NCBI GenBank assembly: GCA_029255365.1
Contig: JAPFQF010000052.1
Coordinates: 62,001-126,000, forward strand
DNA from: Candidatus Nitrosopumilus sp.
GTDB lineage: Archaea > Thermoproteota > Nitrososphaeria > Nitrososphaerales > Nitrosopumilaceae
Length of the DNA stretch: 64,000 nt
Direction: 5' to 3'
Below the pieces are notes generated by a model that saw only the letters and a list, made by a program, of their open reading frames with translations, was not told where the DNA came from and searched no databases. Made by a program: the position numbers and the translations under genes. The first letter of the stretch is position 1. Each line of letters opens with the position of its first letter. Positions 44,280-52,064 of the stretch are shown one piece after another.

Positions 44280-44287
44280 ATTATAAA
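44280..44287 (+). promoter_or_regulatory. TATA-like box of tRNA-Leu
   Basis: The element attataaa lies about 25 bp before the tRNA-Leu gene and matches an archaeal TATA box well. It overlaps the upstream edge of the divergent rpoN gene. Confidence 0.45.
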
Positions 44288-44309
44288 AACCATGCAAGAA
44301 ATTTAAAAT

Positions 44310-44397
44310 GCGGATGTCGCCCAGCCTGGCCAAAGGCGCTAGCTTGAGGGGTTAGTCTCTTAGGAGTACGTGGGTTCAAATCCCATCATCCGCACCA
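44310..44397 (+). tRNA. tRNA-Leu (anticodon GAG), CCA encoded
   Basis: This is a class II tRNA with acceptor stem GCGGATG/CATCCGC and discriminator A. The anticodon stem CTAGC/GTTAG encloses TTGAGGG, giving anticodon GAG. A long variable arm (tctcttaggagta) and T arm TGGG/CCCA around TTCAAAT follow. CCA is encoded at 44395-44397. The stop codon of the convergent translin gene lies directly next to it. Confidence 0.93.
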
Positions 44398-45087
44398 CTA
44401 ATTTTTAGTCGATTTTTCTATTTTCTTTAAAATTTTGATTAATTCAGTTCGTCTTTTTTCTTCAGTAATTACAGATCTGACATCATCTACTAGGATTCTG
44501 TTCACATCGATTTTTCTTCTTGCTTCTTTTACTACTTTATCGTACATTGAAAAAGTGTAAAGTTGAAGATACAAATTTTCCATCACTTCAAAAATCCTTG
44601 TTGCCTCATCAATCTCATCTGTCCTGATTTTATCAAAAACCTGTCTTTTCAATTCTCCAACACAATCAAGTAATCCTAAAACATATGATTCAGGCATCAC
44701 TGCCAATTTTTCATCTGAAGGAATTTCTTTTTTTTCAACGATTGCAATTAAACATGCAGCCTCTACAAATTCTTGTTCTGGTGTGATTAGATATCTTTCT
44801 AATCCCCCTGTTGCTTTTTTCTTGTATTTTTTTAATAATGTTTCTGCTTGTTTTAGGTTATTTTTTCCTATTGTTAAATCTCCTTTATGAACTGCAATAA
44901 TCGATTTACTGCATAGGATGATAATTTCCCTTGTATTTTTTAATAGAAATTCTCTAGCATCTTGCACGCTTTCTAAATCTTTTGCAATTTTACTCAATGA
45001 CGGTTTTACATTTTTTAATGTCATGTTTAGCATTGTTTTAAAAGTAGGATAAAGCCGTTTGCTAAACTCTTGGGATGAATTCAGCAA
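44398..45087 (-). CDS. translin-family RNA/DNA-binding protein
   Basis: This 229-residue all-helical protein resembles translin/TRAX. The C-terminal part ESYVLGLLDCVGELKRQVFD and VEARRKIDVNR-like (here VVKEARRKIDVNRILVDDVRS) is diagnostic. Translin-TRAX complexes bind single-stranded nucleic acid and, with TRAX acidic residues, cut RNA. The glutamates in EQEFVEAA could correspond to that site. The TTG at 45087 follows aaaggtaat. An ATG at 45033 is an alternative start. Archaeal translins are little studied. Confidence 0.82.
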   Translation of the reverse strand: MLNSSQEFSKRLYPTFKTMLNMTLKNVKPSLSKIAKDLESVQDAREFLLKNTREIIILCSKSIIAVHKGDLTIGKNNLKQAETLLKKYKKKATGGLERYLITPEQEFVEAACLIAIVEKKEIPSDEKLAVMPESYVLGLLDCVGELKRQVFDKIRTDEIDEATRIFEVMENLYLQLYTFSMYDKVVKEARRKIDVNRILVDDVRSVITEEKRRTELIKILKKIEKSTKN

Positions 45088-45113
45088 TTATTTCTAAAAT
45101 TACCTTTTTAGAT

Positions 45114-45317
45114 TCATGTTTTTTCTTCGGGAAGGTCACCTGCTTTTATTCGCTTATCGAAGAACAGACAAGCAGTAAGATCACCTGTGACATTGACCAT
45201 TGTTCTAGTCATGTCTAAAATTCTATCAACTCCTAAAAGAAGCACAACTGCAACAGGGGGATTCCAGATGCGATGAGGATGTTTGAAAGATTCAATTTCC
45301 ATTACACCTATTTTCAA
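45114..45317 (-). pseudogene. C-terminal remnant of a dicarboxylate/amino acid:cation symporter (DAACS)
   Basis: A 67-codon frame contains VVLLLGVDRILDMTRTMVNV and TGDL, which is the highly conserved penultimate helix region of GltP/DctA-type transporters (DRxxDMxRTxxNVxGD). The first 18 residues do not match the family, and no upstream transporter helices exist in the following 130 bp in any frame. A whole symporter has over 400 residues, so this is a truncated relic. It could still be translated as a small membrane-associated peptide. Confidence 0.7.
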
Positions 45318-45446
45318 TCGTCATTATTTATTAGAAAATTCTGCAATTCTCAACAACGAACTGGCTGAATCCATTAGATTGGCTAAAAATTAATCAATTT
45401 CAGACATATTTCGTATTTTCAAAGCTCTTATTTTGGATATAATTTC

Positions 45447-46103
45447 ATGAGAAATGTGGAAATTACTGTTGATCAGATGTATGGTATAGAAAACAAAGGC
45501 CATGACATGGGATTTTTGAAAAAATTCATGATGGAGAATGCTGGGGCTGCAGCAGTTAGAAGATTGCTTGAAAAAATTGATAATGTGGAATCAAAAAATA
45601 TTCTGATTTTTGCAGGATTGGGTAACAATGGTGGCGACGGATTGGTTATGGCAAGACATTTGGCTGGATACGGCGCTAAAGTTACAGTAATGCTTCTTGG
45701 CAGTCCTGATAAAATAAAAACTGAAGAAAGTAATTGGAATTGGTCGATTTTGCAAAAAATGCCTTCTGTGAAATTAATGTCTGGCAATTCTTTTGATTTT
45801 GATTTTAAACCCGACGTAATAATTGATGGAATTCTGGGAACTGGAATCTCTGGGGAAATTAGAGAACCATATGCCTCTGCGATAAATTACATTAACGAAA
45901 CAGACTGTTACAAATTTGCAGTCGATGTCCCATCTGGATTGGATCCACAAACTGGAGAAACCGCAAATATTTACACAAAATGTGACATGACGGTAACTTT
46001 TCACAAAATGAAACAGGGAATTCCAAAACGAAAAGATTTGACTGGGGAATTGTTTGCAGAAAAAATAGGAATTCCCCCTGAAGCTGAAGAGGGAATACTA
46101 TGA
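45447..46103 (+). CDS. nnrE: NAD(P)H-hydrate epimerase (YjeF N-terminal domain only)
   Basis: This 218-residue Rossmann-like protein repairs damaged NAD(P)HX by epimerisation. The family blocks are AGLGNNGGDGLVMARHL, DVIIDGILGTGISGEI and FAVDVPSGLDPQTGE. In many archaea this domain is fused to the NAD(P)HX dehydratase. Here the dehydratase half is absent. The ATG at 45447 lies after a weak ribosome site. The metallo-beta-lactamase gene overlaps its stop by 4 nt. Confidence 0.9.
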   Translation: MRNVEITVDQMYGIENKGHDMGFLKKFMMENAGAAAVRRLLEKIDNVESKNILIFAGLGNNGGDGLVMARHLAGYGAKVTVMLLGSPDKIKTEESNWNWSILQKMPSVKLMSGNSFDFDFKPDVIIDGILGTGISGEIREPYASAINYINETDCYKFAVDVPSGLDPQTGETANIYTKCDMTVTFHKMKQGIPKRKDLTGELFAEKIGIPPEAEEGIL

Positions 46104-46708
46104 AAGTGCATCAGATCCAAGTTGGAAACATGCAGAATTTCTCATACGTTGTCGAAGATGATGATACTGATGAATCCATCATAATTGATCCTTCGTGGGA
46201 TTTGATAGAATTAGAAATGATCATTAAAAAAAATAACCTGAAAATCAAATACATTGTAAACACCCATCATCATTTTGATCACACGTTGGGAAATGAAGCA
46301 ATGGCTGAATCTACAAGGGCCCCTATTATTCAACACGAGAATTCAGAATTAAAACATGATATCACAGTGAAGGACGGGGATGTCATCGAATTTGGAAATT
46401 CGAAATTGAAAGTGATTCATACTCCTGGCCATTCTAAAGACAGTATTTGTCTTGTTGGGGACGGAAAAATCTTTTCTGGCGATACCCTGTTTGTTGGAAA
46501 TTGCGGTCGTATTGATTTGCCTGGAGGCAGTGTAACAGATCTTTACCATAGCATTTTTGACGTTTTGCACAATTTAGATGAAAATCTGGTCATGTATTCA
46601 GGCCATAATTATGGTAGCTCTGAAACTTCTACACTCGGACAAGAAAAAATCACTAATCATGTGATGCAAAAACGAACTGAGCAGCAGTTTATTGACATGA
46701 TGGGCTAG
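46100..46708 (+). CDS. metallo-beta-lactamase fold hydrolase (glyoxalase II-like)
   Basis: This 202-residue zinc hydrolase has the metal motif NTHHHFDHTLGNE (HxHxDH). It also has HTPGHSKDSICLV, the aspartate in FSGDTLFVGNCGR and SGHNYG. The arrangement resembles hydroxyacylglutathione hydrolase-like enzymes. Archaea lack glutathione, so the natural thioester is unknown. It is translationally coupled to the NAD(P)HX epimerase, and both may deal with metabolite damage, such as methylglyoxal products. That link is inference. Confidence 0.88.
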   Translation: MKVHQIQVGNMQNFSYVVEDDDTDESIIIDPSWDLIELEMIIKKNNLKIKYIVNTHHHFDHTLGNEAMAESTRAPIIQHENSELKHDITVKDGDVIEFGNSKLKVIHTPGHSKDSICLVGDGKIFSGDTLFVGNCGRIDLPGGSVTDLYHSIFDVLHNLDENLVMYSGHNYGSSETSTLGQEKITNHVMQKRTEQQFIDMMG

Positions 46709-46715
46709 AATCTTG

Positions 46716-47780
46716 ATGGAAAATATTGAACTCTTTGGAAATGTGGAACAAGGGAAAAGTTTTCTGGAGTCTATGAAATCTAAAAGGTTTCTCTTTTCTT
46801 TCATAATATCCTATACTGAAACATGTGAAATCCCTGGAATTACCTTTGCGGGTGCGGATAGTGATTCAATACAGTTTACACCGCCTGCTGATGCTGAATA
46901 CCTTCATTACGGATATTGCAAAACAATTGATAAAATTCCAATGACGCCTGACGGCAAACCTACTCCTGGCTTGCTGACAAAAACCGCATTAGAGTCTGCT
47001 AGTATTCCACACTTGACAATTAATGCAGGGAGCAAAATTTCTCCACAACTGCCATTTATTGATACCGGAATGTCATTTGGAAAAAATATTTTGACTAGCG
47101 ATGCAATGACCGATTCACAGGTATCCCACGCTGTTGATTATGGGAGAATAGTTGGAAGAAGTTTGGCATCATTAACCGATTGTTTGGTGATTGGTGAAAG
47201 TATTCCTGGTGGAACCACCACTGCACTAGCCGTATTGAAAGCACTAGGTTTTGATGCAAAAGTTAGTTCTAGCATTCCCAATAATCCAGTTGAACTAAAA
47301 AATCAAATCGTTAAGTCTGCACTAGAGAGAATAGACTCTGATCATCCTTACAGTATTGTGGCAAAAGTTGGCGATCCTATGATTCCTTTTGTAGCTGGAA
47401 TGTTGAGTTCTGCATCTGACATATCTAATGTGATGTTGGCAGGTGGAACCCAGATGGCTGCTGTATTGGCATTTGCGTCAAAAATTGGCTTTAATGAAGA
47501 AAATACCGCGATAGGAACCACATCATACATTACTGATGATGATAGTGCAAATTTCACAAGCCTTGTGAGGGAAATTGCTGACATTCCTGCAATTGCTGTC
47601 AATCCAAAGTTAGAAAAATCTCAACATGCTGGTTTGAAAGCATTTTCAGAAGGATTTGCAAAGGAAGGAGTGGGAGCCGGAGGAAGCATCATCTCCTCAA
47701 TGATTAAAACTGGGAATGACTCTGCAAAATTTTTAGAGATGGCAGAAAAAGAATATCTTCGATTATTCACTTCACTGTGA
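46716..47780 (+). CDS. cobT: CobT-like nicotinate-nucleotide phosphoribosyltransferase (UPF0284)
   Basis: This protein of about 354 residues is the archaeal CobT type, which activates the lower base of cobalamin. Visible blocks include TPGLLTKTALESA, the motif VIGESIPGGTTTALAVLKAL and LAGGTQMAAVLAFA. Ammonia-oxidising archaea are known cobalamin producers. The frame includes a TTG at 46713, and the ATG one codon later is preferred. Its 3' end overlaps convergent glmS by 14 nt. Confidence 0.85.
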   Translation: MENIELFGNVEQGKSFLESMKSKRFLFSFIISYTETCEIPGITFAGADSDSIQFTPPADAEYLHYGYCKTIDKIPMTPDGKPTPGLLTKTALESASIPHLTINAGSKISPQLPFIDTGMSFGKNILTSDAMTDSQVSHAVDYGRIVGRSLASLTDCLVIGESIPGGTTTALAVLKALGFDAKVSSSIPNNPVELKNQIVKSALERIDSDHPYSIVAKVGDPMIPFVAGMLSSASDISNVMLAGGTQMAAVLAFASKIGFNEENTAIGTTSYITDDDSANFTSLVREIADIPAIAVNPKLEKSQHAGLKAFSEGFAKEGVGAGGSIISSMIKTGNDSAKFLEMAEKEYLRLFTSL

Positions 47781-49527
47781 CTGATTTTGCTAAATTTCTA
47801 GGATAATCTGGGTCTGTGTCTTTCTCAAGAGCTGCATAGTATGATAATAACTGAATTGGAATTATTTCTGAAACTGGATACAACACCTGATCTATTTTTG
47901 GCATTTCTATCCAATAATCATAGACATCGCTTTCTATGTCTGAAACTCCGATAATTTTTGCTTCACGAGCTTTGATTTCTCTTGCACTAGTTAACGTGTC
48001 TAAATATGTGGAATCATTCGGATTAATTATTATAACAAACACGTTTGAATCCATCAACGCAAGAGGCCCATGTTTTAATTCTCCGCCTGGAATCCCTTCA
48101 GCATGAATGTATGTCAACTCTTTTAATTTCAAGGCTGCCTCTTTCGCAATTGGATAATTGATACCCCTTCCAAGCACATAGATGTCTGAGATATTTTTTA
48201 TCACTTTTGCAATTTTTTTAATCTCGGTTGGATTTTCTAATATTTTTAAAATTGATTCGGCAAACCTTTCAAAATTGATTGTTATTTTATCATCACTCAA
48301 TTTCTGTACAATTTTGTAGAGCACTACTAGTTGCGATGTGAAACTTTTTGTTGCAGCAACTCCAATCTCTGGCCCACAATTCATCCCTATCACCACATCT
48401 GCCTCACGCGCCAGTGAGGATGTCAGTAGATTGACAATGGCTACAATCTTGCAATTTACTTGTTTCCCAATTCTCACTGCGTCTAAAACATCTGCACTTT
48501 CCCCACTTTGAGATATTGCAATTATGACCGAATTCTCTTCTATGCTGCCTGGTGAAAATTGCAGTTCGCTTGCCATTATTGGCTCAGCTCTGATTTTGAC
48601 ATATTTTGAGAATATTTGCTTTGCGATAAGCGCAGAATTGTAACTTGTTCCACTGCCTGTAACATAGATATTTTTTGCATGTTTGATGTAATCTGCTGTT
48701 TTTTCAATTGCCTCTTGCGTTTTCTCTCCTGCTTTCAATATCGTTTCATGTTGTTCGTAAATTTCTTTTAATGTAAAATGTGCATAATCTCCTTTGTATA
48801 CGTCTCCGAATTCTTTGGATACTTTTGTAGCTGCATATTTTACATGTTCTCCGTTAAAATCTAAAATCTGCAGTTTACCTCCCTCCAAAATTACAAAATT
48901 CCCGTTTTCCAAATAAATTGCATTGTCCGTATATTCAATGAATCCCAACACATCACTTGATAGAAAGAAATCGTCGTGTCCTACCCCTATGATTAATGGT
49001 TCGTGGAACTTTGCTGCAGCTAATTGACCATTTTCAAACATTGCAACAAATGCATAATGTCCTTTAATTTCTGAAACTGTTTTCAAAATTGTTTCTTTGA
49101 CATCTCTTGTTTTTTCATAGTGTTTTTGAAGTAAATTGGCAATAATTTCACTGTCTGTTTCACTTTTAAAATTATAGCCTTCACCTTCTAATTGTTTTTT
49201 TAATTCCTCGAAATTTTCTATTATTCCATTATGTACAATTGCAATTTTTCCTGAATCACTTGGATGGGGATGTGCGTTCAACTCTGTAACTTTTCCATGA
49301 GTTGCCCATCTGGTATGCCCGATGCCAATTTTTCCTGGAAGTGTATCTAAATGAATTTTTGAATTAACTTCGTTAACTTTTCCAATTCCTTTTTTTAATT
49401 CAATCTTGTTGTTTGATTCTGTTGCAACTCCTACACTGTCGTATCCACGATACTCCATTCTCTTTAACCCCTTTACTATGATGGGTGCTGCAGAATTCTT
49501 TCCGTAGTAACCGATAATTGAACACAT
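47767..49527 (-). CDS. glmS: glutamine-fructose-6-phosphate aminotransferase (isomerizing)
   Basis: This 586-residue enzyme makes glucosamine 6-phosphate, the entry to UDP-GlcNAc for glycans and protein glycosylation. Cys2 (MCSIIGYYG) is the glutaminase nucleophile, with GIGHTRWATHG and SETDSEIIANL following. Two SIS domains show VTGSGTSYNSALIAK and VLGRGINYPIAKEAALKLKE. The C-terminus DYPRNLAKSVTVK is the family end. It lies downstream of the S13-S4 genes on the same strand. Confidence 0.95.
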   Translation of the reverse strand: MCSIIGYYGKNSAAPIIVKGLKRMEYRGYDSVGVATESNNKIELKKGIGKVNEVNSKIHLDTLPGKIGIGHTRWATHGKVTELNAHPHPSDSGKIAIVHNGIIENFEELKKQLEGEGYNFKSETDSEIIANLLQKHYEKTRDVKETILKTVSEIKGHYAFVAMFENGQLAAAKFHEPLIIGVGHDDFFLSSDVLGFIEYTDNAIYLENGNFVILEGGKLQILDFNGEHVKYAATKVSKEFGDVYKGDYAHFTLKEIYEQHETILKAGEKTQEAIEKTADYIKHAKNIYVTGSGTSYNSALIAKQIFSKYVKIRAEPIMASELQFSPGSIEENSVIIAISQSGESADVLDAVRIGKQVNCKIVAIVNLLTSSLAREADVVIGMNCGPEIGVAATKSFTSQLVVLYKIVQKLSDDKITINFERFAESILKILENPTEIKKIAKVIKNISDIYVLGRGINYPIAKEAALKLKELTYIHAEGIPGGELKHGPLALMDSNVFVIIINPNDSTYLDTLTSAREIKAREAKIIGVSDIESDVYDYWIEMPKIDQVLYPVSEIIPIQLLSYYAALEKDTDPDYPRNLAKSVTVK

Positions 49528-49579
49528 TATGACTCTTCTTGATAATTGGGGTTATTTACTGATACGCTTATTTTTTTGA

Positions 49580-50170
49580 TTATTCTGTTGAAGAACTTTT
49601 GTCTTTTGGACCTTCAGTAGCCTCAGTCGTTCCTTCAGTAACGGCCTCTACTTTTGGTTCCTTCTTCTTTGTTTTTTCTAACATTTCTGGAATTTTTGAC
49701 TCTGGTGTAAAATGAACACTATTTTCTTCTTCAACAGTAACAGTATAGGAAGGAATGTTGATTTTTCTGTCACCAATCATTATGTGACCGTGAATTACTG
49801 CTTGTCTTGCTTGGTATGGTGTTTTGAATCCAAGTTTGTTTGAAACTATGGTTTGTAATCTTCGTGAAAGTAAATCATCTGCCTTTAGGTTAAGTACATC
49901 ATCTAACGTTGCATCGCCCGTTACTAATCCAATTCTTGCAAGGGATTTCATTAGGATTGGCTCCTTCTCTACTCTGATTTCTTGTCTTAATGCAAGTAGC
50001 GATCTAGCTTGATGTCTTACACGTGATAATTCTGTATGTGCTTTCCATAATTCTCTTTTGGTTCTTAATCCGAATGTTCCGAGAGTTTTCAACTCTTCCA
50101 TTTTTAATTCGTAATTGAGTGGCCTCTTTGGTTTTCTCCATGCTTTACGTGGATATTTAGGATCTCCCAT
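49580..50170 (-). CDS. rpsD: 30S ribosomal protein uS4
   Basis: This 196-residue protein begins MGDPKYPRKAWRKPKRPLNY, the archaeal uS4 start. It carries the S4 RNA-binding domain near RRLQTIVSNKLGFKTPYQAR and VIHGHIMIGDRKINIPS. An acidic, threonine- and serine-rich tail of about 25 residues is added at the C-terminus. It follows S13 by 9 nt. The usual downstream partners S11 and RpoD are not present, and glmS follows instead. Confidence 0.95.
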   Translation of the reverse strand: MGDPKYPRKAWRKPKRPLNYELKMEELKTLGTFGLRTKRELWKAHTELSRVRHQARSLLALRQEIRVEKEPILMKSLARIGLVTGDATLDDVLNLKADDLLSRRLQTIVSNKLGFKTPYQARQAVIHGHIMIGDRKINIPSYTVTVEEENSVHFTPESKIPEMLEKTKKKEPKVEAVTEGTTEATEGPKDKSSSTE

Positions 50171-50179
50171 TCATAACAC

Positions 50180-50752
50180 CTATTTTTTTTTCTCCGCTGG
50201 TTTTGCTGCCGCTGGTTTTGCTGCTGCCGCTGCCGCCGCTGGGGCTGCCGCTGGAGCTGCTGCCGCTGGAGCACCTGCTCCCCCTTTCTTAACCGGAGCT
50301 GCCATTCCACCTTTTGCGACACCTACTGCTCCGCCTTTTCTACCTGAAGTTCTAGTTCTCTGGCCTCTTACTTTAAGACCGCTTAAATGACGATAACCTC
50401 TCCAACTTACAACAACTCTTTCTCTTTCAATGTCGTTTCTTAATGTAAATGGAATATCTGATGTTAACAAATGCAAATCTGCTCCCGTTTCAATATCTTT
50501 CCTTCTGTTTAGGAACCATATTGGAACATTGCTTGCGATAGGATCTAGGATTAATTTCTCAATTGCTTGAACGTTTTCATCTGTAAGATTACCGATGTTG
50601 GAATTTGGTTTTATTTTTAAAATATCGAGAATAGCTGTTGCAAAGTTAAAGCCAAGACCCTTTATCTGAGTTAATCCGATAACCATTTTCTTCTCTCCAC
50701 GGATATCGTTTCCTACAATTCTGACAATGTGTCTATATTCTTGTGCGCTCAA
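50180..50752 (-). CDS. rpsM: 30S ribosomal protein uS13 with Ala-rich tail
   Basis: This 190-residue protein has the uS13 core: [31 protein letters not shown], and [20 protein letters not shown] near residues 117-135. Residues 141-190 form an unusual tail of Gly, then Ala/Pro/Lys repeats ending PAEKKK. The tail is like histone H1 or other low-complexity basic tails and is not part of the core fold. The start is TTG at 50752. A minus-strand TATA-like box lies about 30 nt upstream. Confidence 0.93.
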   Translation of the reverse strand: MSAQEYRHIVRIVGNDIRGEKKMVIGLTQIKGLGFNFATAILDILKIKPNSNIGNLTDENVQAIEKLILDPIASNVPIWFLNRRKDIETGADLHLLTSDIPFTLRNDIERERVVVSWRGYRHLSGLKVRGQRTRTSGRKGGAVGVAKGGMAAPVKKGGAGAPAAAAPAAAPAAAAAAAKPAAAKPAEKKK

Positions 50753-50879
50753 GTATTCAAAAATTCACAGAATCCCCGATAAAAACCATGCTAGGCATAA
50801 AATTAGATGATTTTTGAAATGTGGTATAATTGAGATTTTACGATCATGCCTGATCCTGCTACTTTTTTTTTGAATTTGA

Positions 50880-51032
50880 TTATCTAAAATCCTCATCACT
50901 AGTCCAGTCATTACCCTGAACATTCCATAGATTGCATTTGCAGCATTTTTTGACTCCTCTTTGGGCGTCAATATCCACACAAAAGCAGTGTATTCCTTTC
51001 CCTGACTGGTCCTTGCTGCAGAGCTTTTGCAT
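50880..51032 (-). CDS. 50-residue cysteine-rich protein (putative small gene)
   Basis: The 366-bp gap between S13 and the winged-helix gene contains a 51-codon minus-strand frame starting at ATG 51032. The peptide begins MQKLCSKDQSGKGIHCFC, continues with VKKCCKCNLWN and ends WTSDEDFR. Six cysteines, in CxC, CC and CxxC arrangement, with balanced polar residues suggest a real zinc- or Fe-S-binding miniprotein. It is shorter than common annotation limits. A longer frame at 50765-50980 in another phase is judged spurious. Confidence 0.55.
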   Translation of the reverse strand: MQKLCSKDQSGKGIHCFCVDIDAQRGVKKCCKCNLWNVQGNDWTSDEDFR

Positions 51033-51118
51033 GGTTTTTGGGAATACCTTTTTCTTAATTATCTTATTGGAATGATATATTCAAAAAGTTATAACTTTCA
51101 AATCTTTTCCACTTTATT

Positions 51119-51430
51119 ATGAGTGACGCATTTGATCGTGAAAAAATTGTAGAATGTATGTTTGATCCAACCACTTCTTCAATTTTAGCAGAATTTGAGG
51201 ATGGGGAGAAAGAATGTTCATTTTTGGCAGAACGATCATCAGTCTCCGAATCTGAGGTTATTGAAAGATTATCTTATCTGATTGAACATGGATTTATCTC
51301 AAAATATTCAGATGATGGAAAATGTGCTCTAACTGCAAATTCTGAGAAGCTTGCAAGCATAATGGAAAATAGTGATAATTTCGATGCAGCTATTAGCGGA
51401 TTAGAGAAAATGGATAGTTACCTAAACTGA
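51119..51430 (+). CDS. winged-helix transcriptional regulator-like protein
   Basis: This 103-residue protein resembles ArsR/MarR-type winged helices. The segment CSFLAERSSVSESEVIERLSYLIEHGFISKYSDDGK corresponds to the recognition helix and wing. A TATA-like box (agttataact, near 51085) lies about 25 bp before the ATG. No metal-sensing cysteine cluster is evident. The target is unknown. It converges on a membrane protein gene, overlapping it by 9 nt. Confidence 0.68.
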   Translation: MSDAFDREKIVECMFDPTTSSILAEFEDGEKECSFLAERSSVSESEVIERLSYLIEHGFISKYSDDGKCALTANSEKLASIMENSDNFDAAISGLEKMDSYLN

Positions 51431-51928
51431 TCTGTTTCTATTTTTAATTCCCATTATCCCAACGGCAGATATTCCTACCATTCCTACGATAAGGACACCA
51501 AATGAGATTGCTGACAGAATGAATTTTTTATCTGCATCAGGAAGCGGTCCAATTGCACCTGCCACATAAATCCCGCTGTCTGTGGAACTTTCAATAACTA
51601 ACTGATAAGTTCCAGATTCAAACACATCAAATTCTTTTTCAAATGATTCTTCATTTATTTTTTCAGAAATAATTTCAATATTTGAAGGATCTAATATCTT
51701 TGCATGTATTGCATTTTCTTGGAATTCCATTATTTGAACCGCAAAAACCCCGACAGGCGATTTTTCTTTATCGATATCGACTGAAGTGATTAATGATTCA
51801 CTCGAATTGACTTTCCCACTCCCTTGACTAATTCCCTCCAATGTTACTTGATTTTCAACCACTGACACTGATAATCCTGCAACAATCAACAATCCAAAAA
51901 TTATAATAATTAATCCTGATTTTTGCAC
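51422..51928 (-). CDS. membrane-anchored extracytoplasmic protein of unknown function
   Basis: This 168-residue protein has an N-terminal hydrophobic segment (residues 5-23, signal anchor) and a C-terminal transmembrane helix near residues 137-160 followed by a basic tail. The central 110 residues are predicted beta-rich and extracytoplasmic (a segment like SGTYQLVIES). The topology is common among thaumarchaeal surface proteins, but no function is known. It is divergent from the multicopper oxidase gene. Confidence 0.65.
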   Translation of the reverse strand: MQKSGLIIIIFGLLIVAGLSVSVVENQVTLEGISQGSGKVNSSESLITSVDIDKEKSPVGVFAVQIMEFQENAIHAKILDPSNIEIISEKINEESFEKEFDVFESGTYQLVIESSTDSGIYVAGAIGPLPDADKKFILSAISFGVLIVGMVGISAVGIMGIKNRNRSV

Positions 51929-52028
51929 AGATTTAGGCTGATTATCTTCTCAGTTTAAACCTAATTTTTTTGAAATTTGTCAGCCTTTTGCAAAAAGTTA
52001 GATTGGGCTAAAAAAGTTAGCTTAGGGT

Positions 52029-52042
52029 AAATTTAAATAAAG
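52029..52042 (+). promoter_or_regulatory. TATA-like box of the multicopper oxidase-ZIP operon
   Basis: The tract aaatttaaataaag ends 22 bp before the TTG start of the multicopper oxidase. This gives a nearly leaderless transcript. Confidence 0.4.
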
Positions 52043-52064
52043 ATTTTCGTATTTTTCAAATATC

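Noticed and set aside
45324..45407. A minus-strand short frame starting MSEID, interrupted by TAA at codon 6, then reading FLANLMDSASSLLRIAEFSNK
   Set aside because: The second part looks protein-like and the stop could be a nonsense change, but 27 codons with an internal stop and no homology is too little to call a gene or pseudogene.
50765..50980. A 71-codon minus-strand frame between S13 and the winged-helix gene
   Set aside because: Its sequence is unlike a conserved protein. An overlapping 50-codon frame in another phase (50880-51032) has a far more protein-like Cys-rich composition, so the longer frame was taken as a shadow.
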